DNA of 29,262 nt, taken from CAYUCJ01 sp049282265. GTDB lineage: Bacteria; Desulfobacterota; DSM-4660; Desulfatiglandales; Desulfatiglandaceae. Of the stretch, positions 23,460 to 29,262 are shown piece by piece. The position numbers and the translations under genes were made by a program. The notes below the pieces were generated by a model, which searched no databases, was not told where the DNA came from, and was given only the letters and a program-made list of their open reading frames with translations. The DNA is taken from NCBI GenBank assembly GCA_049282265.1, contig JBAPTR010000190.1:1-29262 (forward strand), given 5' to 3'. Numbering within the stretch: the stretch's first letter is position 1; each line of letters opens with the position of its first letter.

Positions 23460-23966
23460 AAAAAGGCCGGGTGATCTGAGCATGGGACTGTCCCAAGGAA
23501 TTATCAACGAGCATTTTAGCCCGAAATCGAGCGGGTCAGTCGTTCCCTTACCGGCCGGGGGACACTCAGACTTAAGGAGAGGCCGGAACTGCTCACCGTC
23601 AGCCGAAATTATCTGCATCTGTTTAAACAGATGTGACGCCCCTCCTGGCTTGAAGGCAAACAGCCGACCGAGCGAAGGGAGCCCTCAAGGGGTCGGCCCT
23701 ATCCTCTCCTATCTTTCATGCCTTCCATGTAAATGGGGATATTGGTTCCAAGACAACCTACGAATCAAGAAATGTGTTCAATATAATTCAGCATGAATGT
23801 TTCTATTTGCTGGATGCGCTTTAGAACGATATGATAATATTCCGTTAGAGTTTTTCATCATGAGGCACAATGGAAACTTATCGTATCTTTAAATAGTTAT
23901 CAGTAAGGTGTTTTGGAACCAACCATTTACGATTGATCAAAAGACCTTGAGGGCTCGATAGCAGAC
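23460..23966. other. spacer with a gene remnant and several inverted repeats
   Basis: No intact gene is supported. Between about 23525 and 23636 one + frame reads RVSRSLTGRGTLRLKERPEL and LLTVSRNYLHLFKQM to a stop, a protein-like remnant I cannot assign. GCCGACC/GGTCGGC (23663-23697) forms a possible terminator stem without a clear T-run. TTGGTTCCAA (23742-23751) and TTGGAACCAA (23913-23922) are a distant inverted pair. The AT-rich part at 23820-23900 may carry the EamA promoter. Confidence 0.4.
23616..23633. promoter_or_regulatory. 18-bp perfect palindrome, possible operator
   Basis: CATCTGTTTAAACAGATG is its own reverse complement. It lies inside the gene remnant after the export operon, so it might be a coincidental palindrome in old coding sequence rather than a binding site. 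No promoter element is seen directly next to it. Confidence 0.3.
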
Positions 23967-24884
23967 TTGCAGCCTACACCTGAAAAAAAAGAAATGGTTA
24001 AGGCCTATTTGGCCTGGGGGGCCGTGTGCCTTTTTTGGGGGACCACCTACCTCGCCATCAGAATAGGAGTCAGTATCCTCCCACCCGCCCTCTTTGCCGG
24101 AATCCGCTTTGCCATTGCGGGCGTCATTTTTTTCCTTTTTCTGAGGTTCAGGGGTTACTCACTGCCCAACAGAAAGGGATTGCTGGATGCGGTGGTAGTG
24201 GGGATAGCACTGCTCGTAACGGCGAACGGACTGGTCGTCTGGTCCGAACAGTGGGTGCCGAGCGGTTTGGCCGCTTTGATCGTTTCCACCCTCCCGTTCT
24301 GGATGGCCTTTTTCGAGGGCCTCTTACCTGGCGGTGATCGACTGACCGCAAAAAAGATCTCGGGAATCCTCATGGGATTTTGCGGGGTGCTGATATTGTT
24401 CTGGCCGGATCTGAAGGGCTCCCTTGACACGAGGTATTTGAAAGGAATCCTCGTCTTGTTTCTGGCCCCCTGCTCCTGGGCGGCCGGCTCGATTTATTCC
24501 AAACACAGGCCCGTTCATACCGACCCCCTTATGGCGGCTTCGCTGCAAATGATTATTGCCGGATTCATTTTGATGTCCATCGGGGCCTCATTTGGAGAAT
24601 TCAAACGTTTCGTTTTTGAACCGCTTGGTGTGGGCGCCTTAGTCTATCTGATCATATTTGGTTCCATCGTCGGATACGGTTCCTTTATCTACGCCCTTTC
24701 CAAGCTTCCCGCATCCAAGGTTTCCATGTATGCCTACATCAACCCCGTGATCGCGGTTATTCTGGGGTGGCTGGTTCTCGGAGAGCGCATGGATGGGTGG
24801 ATGATAGCCGGAACAGTGGTTGTACTGGCCGGAGTCGTCATCGTCAACTCGGAGAAATCCCCCGGGAAGACCTCGTTCCATTAA
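23967..24884 (+). CDS. EamA/DMT-family transporter
   Basis: The protein of up to 305 residues has ten transmembrane helices in two EamA repeats. The first starts AYLAWGAVCLFWGTTYLAIR and the second ends with the NPVIAVILGWLVLGERM block. Members export amino acids, purines or other metabolites; the substrate is unknown. The start is uncertain: TTG 23967 is the earliest, while ATG 23994 also leaves the first helix intact. Neither has a clear ribosome site. The gene stands alone, with AT-rich DNA upstream. Confidence 0.88.
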   Translation: MQPTPEKKEMVKAYLAWGAVCLFWGTTYLAIRIGVSILPPALFAGIRFAIAGVIFFLFLRFRGYSLPNRKGLLDAVVVGIALLVTANGLVVWSEQWVPSGLAALIVSTLPFWMAFFEGLLPGGDRLTAKKISGILMGFCGVLILFWPDLKGSLDTRYLKGILVLFLAPCSWAAGSIYSKHRPVHTDPLMAASLQMIIAGFILMSIGASFGEFKRFVFEPLGVGALVYLIIFGSIVGYGSFIYALSKLPASKVSMYAYINPVIAVILGWLVLGERMDGWMIAGTVVVLAGVVIVNSEKSPGKTSFH

Positions 24885-24903
24885 GGAATGGGGTTAAAGG
24901 AGG

Positions 24904-25071
24904 ATGTATTGTGGAATTCATTGTGAAGACTTTTTCAATTGTACGGGGTGTAACGATATGATAGCTCATCACCAAATGAAAGATGGGTTGGTCCGAGGGT
25001 TACTCTATAGAAAGTCTTCCCGAATGGGCGGGAATGTGTCCACCAGTCGCACTTTTTCGGTCAATAGCTGA
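24904..25071 (+). CDS. small Cys-rich ORF, probably a truncated gene
   Basis: A 55-codon frame begins MYCGIHCEDFFNCTGCNDM. Cys3, Cys7, Cys13 and Cys16 have the C-x3-C-x5-C-x2-C spacing seen at the start of some Cys-rich DUF3795-like proteins. The rest runs into the antisense of an insertion-sequence remnant and is not protein-like. GGAGG abuts the ATG, with spacing too short for a good site. It is probably the first part of a gene cut by the element that follows. Confidence 0.35.
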   Translation: MYCGIHCEDFFNCTGCNDMIAHHQMKDGLVRGLLYRKSSRMGGNVSTSRTFSVNS

Positions 25072-25169
25072 GCTGCCTCTTCCTGCGTTAGCCTCTGCTT
25101 TTGCCAACCGTAATATGCCTCTTCAAATCTCATCATCCGGATCTCCTCTAGCAACTTTGTCCGTCTCAT
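25060..25169 (-). pseudogene. N-terminal fragment of an ISNCY-like transposase
   Basis: From ATG 25169 behind AAGGAGGAGGCC the - strand encodes MRRTKLLEEIRMMRFEEAYY then GWQKQRLTQEEAAQLL. This matches the start of ISNCY-group transposases, where a helix-turn-helix (EEAAxLLGVSERTF) follows. The match stops after AAQLL near 25060, so the DNA-binding helix and catalytic domain are lost. Confidence 0.6.
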
Positions 25170-25190
25170 GGCCTCCTCCTTGAAGTCCAT

Positions 25191-25819
25191 TTCGACCGGA
25201 CAGTTTACGTGTCACCAACAGCTTTTTCCTGAAAATTTTAAGACACAGAAAAATGTTTAAAAAAAGAGATTCTTCGCCAATTAGTTGGAAAAAAGTGGTC
25301 AAAGATTCGAGGGTTCAAGGATTCAAACGTATGATTTTTTGATCTTTATAAGCAATCAAGGCCTTTTAAGTGCAAAGATACATGATGCTCTAAACCCTAT
25401 TCCCAAGCCTTCTCGGTCAACTTAAGATACTAGCAGCTTACCCTTTTCCACATAACGGATCATCTTAATATGAAAATCACACAAGGAACCGAAATACGTC
25501 AAATCAAAAATCTTTCAGAAATGTAATGTTTCTGAAAGGTTTTTGAAAGCTTGGACTGCTATTTTAGCACCCATTTCGGCCCTGGAACAGGACAATGGAA
25601 GGGGCAAAATCCCTGAGCGAGGAGTCATGGACGACGGAGGGAGCGTAGCTTCTGGAATATGGCGTTTGCCTGCTGAAGCAGGTCGCGACTTCGTTGGAAG
25701 TCATCATCTTTATTTGATAAAGAATCCCGGCGAACACCAGCATTTCCCGGGTCTTAAGGACATAATAAGTCAAAGCAGGTGGTTTTGAAAAATCAAGGAA
25801 AAAACAAAGGGGGATCGTT
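25191..25819. other. 629-bp spacer without a supported gene
   Basis: The first 320 bases are AT-rich with no reading frame of note. After a terminator-like hairpin (25512-25544) the sequence becomes less AT-rich and open on both strands, but neither frame has a ribosome site or a recognisable product. A small CCTGC-TGAA-GCAGG hairpin occurs near 25669-25682. The promoter of the NEW3 operon should lie in the last 200 bases. Confidence 0.4.
25512..25544 (+). terminator. bidirectional terminator-like hairpin
   Basis: CTTTCAGAAA and TTTCTGAAAG form a perfect 10-bp stem with a TGTAATG loop, followed by G and TTTTT. The - strand also ends in a T-run. No gene ends directly before it on either strand, so it may be left over from a lost gene. 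Confidence 0.55.
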
Positions 25820-27043
25820 ATGACAAGAGACAGATTAATCAAGCCTTTTTCAGGGAGCATTTTGATTGCAGTGTTTTTTTTGCTTAACCTTATCTTTTTG
25901 CCCGCGATTACCAGTGGGCAAGAAGTGAAAAAAAATCTTCCGTTAAGGAAGATCACCGTCGCCCCTGAATACCCGCGCGTTGAAGTGGTTGAAGGTGAAG
26001 ATGTGGACCTCAATCTGGTTGTTCGCAATGGCGGGAGGCAAGGTGAAACGATCGATCTTTTCTTCACATCGATCCCGAAAGGCTGGAAGGCGTGGTTCAA
26101 GACCTACAGCTTCAAGATCGGGGGGGTCTATGTGGAAAGCGACAGCACCAAGAATGTATCAATTGAGGCGAAGCCGGGAAAAGGCGTAGTACCCGGTCGG
26201 TACCGGTTTCCGATAACGGCCAAAACCAGTGACGGCCGTCTCGTTTCCTCAAGCGAACTGATCATTACGGTCTCAAGCGAAAAGGAGATGAAAAAAGCCG
26301 GAGGCATCAATATTACCACCTCTTACCCGGTCCTCAAAGGGCCTACTGATGGCAAATTTGAATTTTCCCTCGACGTGGAAAACAAGACCGACAAAGATGC
26401 GATTTTCAACCTGTCCTATGATGCGCCCAAAGACTGGGGAATTAATTTCAAGCCCTCCTATGAGGACAAGTATTTCTCCAGTTTGAGGATCAAGAAAAAT
26501 CAGAGCAAATCTTTGGCAGTGGAGGTCAAACCTTATGTATTGGCGGAACCGGGTCTATATCCCATCAAGGTCAAGATAAGCTCGGATAAGGCCCAAAACG
26601 AGGTCGTATTGAAGGTCGACTTAACCGGGACCTACAAGATGGATGTGGGCACCGCGGACGGACTGCTTTCCTTGAACGCCTATCAGGGCAAAATCGCGAA
26701 TCGCTCATTCTATGTGAAAAACAGCGGTTCAGCGACCGATACCGGGATTAAATTCATCTCCTTCAAACCTGAAAACTGGAAGGTAACGTTTACTCCCAAG
26801 AAGATAGATTCTCTTGCGCCGGGGGAACTCAAACAAGTCGAGATGACCATCACACCGGCGGATCAAGCCCTGGTTGGGGACTACTCGGTCGCCGTCAATG
26901 TTAATGGACAAAAGCTTAGCAAGAACCTGGAGTTCAGGGTAACGGTTAAGGCCTCCACCGCCTGGGGGTGGATCGGACTCATCATCATTTTAATGGTTTT
27001 GGCCGGGCTTGTGTTTCTTTTTATTCGCATGGGGAGGCGTTAG
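25820..27043 (+). CDS. secreted, membrane-anchored NEW3-domain protein
   Basis: The 407-residue protein has a signal peptide (about 1-34), three immunoglobulin-like repeats of the NEW3 type at about 40-150, 160-265 and 275-380, and one C-terminal transmembrane helix near 383-402 ending RMGRR. Typical repeat features are VVEGEDVDLNLVVRNGG, FTSIPKGWKAWF and LAPGELKQVEMTITPADQAL. The domains face the periplasm or exterior and probably bind carbohydrate or another protein. AAGGGGG precedes the ATG. An ABC ATPase gene begins two bases after its stop, so it is likely an accessory subunit of that transporter. Confidence 0.85.
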   Translation: MTRDRLIKPFSGSILIAVFFLLNLIFLPAITSGQEVKKNLPLRKITVAPEYPRVEVVEGEDVDLNLVVRNGGRQGETIDLFFTSIPKGWKAWFKTYSFKIGGVYVESDSTKNVSIEAKPGKGVVPGRYRFPITAKTSDGRLVSSSELIITVSSEKEMKKAGGINITTSYPVLKGPTDGKFEFSLDVENKTDKDAIFNLSYDAPKDWGINFKPSYEDKYFSSLRIKKNQSKSLAVEVKPYVLAEPGLYPIKVKISSDKAQNEVVLKVDLTGTYKMDVGTADGLLSLNAYQGKIANRSFYVKNSGSATDTGIKFISFKPENWKVTFTPKKIDSLAPGELKQVEMTITPADQALVGDYSVAVNVNGQKLSKNLEFRVTVKASTAWGWIGLIIILMVLAGLVFLFIRMGRR

Positions 27044-27045
27044 CC

Positions 27046-27798
27046 ATGGAAGGTGACAAAGTGATTGAAACTTTCGATCTGACCAAAGTTTATCCCAACC
27101 AGACGGCGGTAAACAAACTTTCTTTCAGTGTGAAAGAAGGGGAGGTATTCGGACTCCTGGGCCCCAATGGGGCAGGCAAGAGCACTACTTTGCTTATGCT
27201 TTTGGGGCTTTGTCAGCCATCCGGCGGCTCCGCCCGGGTCTGCGGTCTTGATCCGGTGCGGAGGGCCCGGGAAGTTAAGAGACAGGTAGGATATTTGCCG
27301 GAAAATGTCGGTTTCTATCAGGACATGGACGCGGTTCAGAGTCTTGCATACATTGCAGACCTCAATGGGATGGAAAGCAATGGAGCCAAAGAGAAAATAG
27401 ACGAGGTATTAAACCTCGTGGATCTTTCCGAGGATAGATTTAAGAAAGTGGGTGTCTATTCCAGGGGGATGAAACAACGGTTGGGAATTGCCGAAGTTCT
27501 CATAAAGAACCCCAAGGTGATGTTTTTTGATGAACCCACCCTGGGTCTGGATCCCGAGGGGGCTTTGAAACTCACTGGTCTTATCAGATCGCTAAACAAG
27601 GAGCGCAAGATCAGTGTCCTTATCTCTTCGCACCATCTCGAACACGTCCAAAAAATATCCCATAGTGTCGGCATCATGATCAAGGGCCGGATGGTTGCAA
27701 CAGGTTCCATCGACACCCTGGCCAAGGAAAAATTCGGCCTGGGCGACAAAGAATATAGCCTCGAAGAAATCTACATGAAATACTTTCAGGAGGTCTGA
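27046..27798 (+). CDS. ABC-2 type transporter ATPase
   Basis: The 250-residue ATPase has Walker A GPNGAGKST at 39-47, a variant signature YSRGMKQRLGIAE near 138-150 and Walker B VMFFDEPTLGLDP near 158-170. This is the CcmA/NodI/NatA class used with ABC-2 permeases. The start at ATG 27046 was chosen because the frame upstream overlaps the NEW3 gene. The permease gene follows two bases after the stop. The set resembles exporters such as NosFY or NatAB, but the cargo is not known. Confidence 0.92.
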   Translation: MEGDKVIETFDLTKVYPNQTAVNKLSFSVKEGEVFGLLGPNGAGKSTTLLMLLGLCQPSGGSARVCGLDPVRRAREVKRQVGYLPENVGFYQDMDAVQSLAYIADLNGMESNGAKEKIDEVLNLVDLSEDRFKKVGVYSRGMKQRLGIAEVLIKNPKVMFFDEPTLGLDPEGALKLTGLIRSLNKERKISVLISSHHLEHVQKISHSVGIMIKGRMVATGSIDTLAKEKFGLGDKEYSLEEIYMKYFQEV

Positions 27799-27800
27799 TC

Positions 27801-28760
27801 ATGCAAGGTGTCTCAGCGGTTTACAGAAAGGAGTTGTCGGATCATTTCAGCAGCTACCGCTTCGTGATCCTTTTCGCCCTGATTGCCATGGTCAGTTTTA
27901 TCACAAGCTATATGGCGGGGATACATCTCAAAGAGAGCCTGCAGGGCGTGGCCAAACCGACATTTGTCTTTCTTATGCTCTTCAATACCACAGGAGCCCT
28001 GTTTTCGATGGTGCAGTTCGTCGCCTTTTTCGGGCCGCTCATTGGTATTGTTCTTGGTTTTGATGCCATTAACCGTGAAAGAGGGGACGGGACACTGATC
28101 AAAATCGTCTCCCAGCCCATCTATCGGGATTCGGTCATCAACGGGAAATTTCTGGCCGGAGTGACCACCATCACCATCATGCTGGTATCCATCGTGCTGG
28201 TGATATCCGGGATCGGCCTGATTCTGTTGGGGGTTGTTCCCGGTGTGGAAGAGGTATGGCGCCTGTTTATTTATGTTCTTATCAGTATCTTTTATGTCTC
28301 CTTCTGGCTGGGGTTAGCCATCCTCTTTTCAATCTTTTTCAGAAGTATCGCCACCTCGGCTCTGGCCGCGGTGGCCTTATGGATATTTTTGTCTTTCTTT
28401 GTATCGCTGGGGGCTAGTGTGCTGGCCGATGTGATTGCACCGGTAGATACACAGGGCGACGTCAGCACGAATGCCGCAATAAAAAACATCCGGGTAAAGC
28501 AATTTATTTCGCTTTTTTCACCCATGTCCCTTTATACAAACGCCTCTGCTACCATCATCGATCCAATGCGCAAAACAACAAATGCGCTTGTGCTCATGGG
28601 CCCCATGGAAAAGATATCAGCGGGACGTTTTGAGAATCCGCTGCCTCTGGGCCAAAGCGTCATTGTGGTGTTCCCCTATATCGTGATTTTGATTTCCCTG
28701 ACCCTGGTATGTTTCGCCATTTCGTACCTGGTCTTTATGATCCAGGAGATCAGAACTTAA
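27801..28760 (+). CDS. ABC-2 type permease
   Basis: The 319-residue protein starts MQGVSAVYRKELSDHFSSYR, a common ABC-2 beginning, then has about six transmembrane helices. FDAINRERGDGTLIKIVSQP near 91-110 is the cytoplasmic coupling motif of NosY-like permeases. Between helices 5 and 6 a segment near 210-285 probably lies outside. AGGAGG precedes the ATG. It forms a transporter with the preceding ATPase and NEW3 protein. Confidence 0.9.
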   Translation: MQGVSAVYRKELSDHFSSYRFVILFALIAMVSFITSYMAGIHLKESLQGVAKPTFVFLMLFNTTGALFSMVQFVAFFGPLIGIVLGFDAINRERGDGTLIKIVSQPIYRDSVINGKFLAGVTTITIMLVSIVLVISGIGLILLGVVPGVEEVWRLFIYVLISIFYVSFWLGLAILFSIFFRSIATSALAAVALWIFLSFFVSLGASVLADVIAPVDTQGDVSTNAAIKNIRVKQFISLFSPMSLYTNASATIIDPMRKTTNALVLMGPMEKISAGRFENPLPLGQSVIVVFPYIVILISLTLVCFAISYLVFMIQEIRT

Positions 28761-28781
28761 CCCGGATTTCTCAATCAATTT

Positions 28782-28924
28782 GTGGAACAGTCAAACCATC
28801 CCTTTGCCATTCGCTTGTGGGTGGGACCGCTGGAAAAAATTGAGACCGTGACGCCCGCCGGAAAGCCCTACATATTGCGCAACCTCCCTTATTTTCCGGC
28901 CGGAAAAATTGAGGACTATATTAA
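28782..28924 (+). pseudogene. possible gene fragment cut by repeat copy B
   Basis: A GTG frame reads WVGPLEKIETVTPAGKPYIL and RNLPYFPAGKIEDYIN before entering the repeat, where the same frame carries on only as repeat sequence. The first part looks protein-like but matches no family I know, and no ribosome site is seen. Treat as a weak call. Confidence 0.25.
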
Positions 28925-29168
28925 TGACTTCGTAAAAAGCTGGTTTATGCCGCGAGCGGCAGCCTATGAGCAACGAAGTGGAGGAGAACCTGACACTCTT
29001 TTTCAGACCCTTTCTAAACACTTCGGAGGGAATGGACGCCAATTTGGGGTTTAGCGAAAATTCATAGAAGCGCGTGGGGTTTGGAGACGTAAACCCCAAA
29101 TAGCCGTCCATGTCGGAGCCCGTGCCAAGTGCACTGTGAGAAAGGGTCTGAAAAAGACTCTCAGGCCC
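28925..29168 (-). repeat. palindrome-rich element, copy B (inverted relative to copy A)
   Basis: The - strand matches 6811-7057 nearly base for base. A perfect 19-bp inverted pair, TCTTTTTCAGACCCTTTCT (28997-29015) and its complement (29139-29157), encloses an inner perfect pair ATTTGGGGTTTA (29042-29053) and TAAACCCCAAAT (29090-29101). Copy A has the same inner pair and a two-mismatch outer pair. Both copies share flanking homology on one side (ending near TTAATGA). No protein is supported, although a frame is open through both copies. Confidence 0.8.
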
Positions 29169-29262
29169 TCCTCCTGGCTGCAGCAAATAAAATGGCTCGC
29201 TATGAGGAGCAGGTGAACGGGATGTTCCTGAAGCGGCGAAAGGCTGCCGTGTTCATGTGGTG
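29169..29262 (+). other. right-edge sequence with an open frame
   Basis: An open frame (ALLLAAANKMARYEEQVNGM to the edge) could be part of a gene continuing outside the window. Nothing in it is recognisable and no ribosome site is seen. Confidence 0.2.

Noticed and set aside
25564..26100. 178-codon - strand frame upstream of and across the NEW3 gene start
   Set aside because: It overlaps the strong NEW3 signal peptide region antisense and has no ribosome site; the non-overlapping part could be an unknown repeat but not a supported gene.
28791..29186. 131-codon - strand frame at the right edge
   Set aside because: It is the repeat copy B read through on one strand, with no ribosome site or independent protein similarity.

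Overview
The window looks like a piece of an environmental proteobacterial chromosome. Gene content (REP-associated transposases, a fused SCP2/E1 thiamine enzyme, NEW3-domain ABC operon, LolA-like/FtsX-type export operon) suggests a Desulfobacterota (deltaproteobacterial) relative. That placement is inference; no rRNA or marker gene is present.

Region 1 (1-3.8 kb) reads as the relic of a chromosomal integron. A tyrosine-recombinase (integron-integrase-like) N-terminal fragment with an internal stop lies on the + strand at 3395-3790. Just upstream is a simple attI-like inverted core (3259-3275). Running away from it on the - strand are cassette-like genes: a DUF2892 membrane protein, a well-formed 57-bp attC (2215-2271), an ATC-hydrolase-like gene followed by a half attC (1390-1431), and a seven-repeat BNR beta-propeller protein. 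A group II intron 3' end (domain V at 35-67) enters from the left edge in the opposite orientation. IS30 and RAYT fragments litter the space between attI and the first cassette.

Region 2 (3.8-11.8 kb) is accessory DNA, all on the + strand: an intact RAYT transposase, an MtfA-like metallopeptidase, two unknown small genes, a methyltransferase pseudogene split by a palindrome-rich element, an ICMT-like membrane protein, a pair of TPM-domain proteins, a broken zinc-ribbon/glyoxalase chimera and an isochorismatase-family hydrolase. Two hairpins with the same three-bulge attC-like architecture follow the methyltransferase relic and the ICMT-like gene. A 3' tRNA fragment at 11749-11795 may mark the edge of this mobile region.

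Region 3 (12-19 kb) is a tight five-gene operon: an SCP2-E1alpha-E1beta fusion, a class III aminotransferase, a stand-alone SCP2 protein, a second class III aminotransferase and an APC amino-acid permease. It suggests uptake and transamination of an amino compound, with the product handed to an unusual TPP enzyme. It is the most interesting metabolic system here.

Region 4 (19.3-24.9 kb) is a four-gene envelope export operon (LolD/MacB-type ATPase, FtsX-type permease, LolA-like periplasmic protein, outer-membrane beta-barrel), then an EamA exporter. Region 5 (25.8-28.8 kb) is a NEW3-domain protein with an ABC-2 ATPase and permease. The right edge carries a second, inverted copy of the palindrome-rich repeat that splits the methyltransferase gene.
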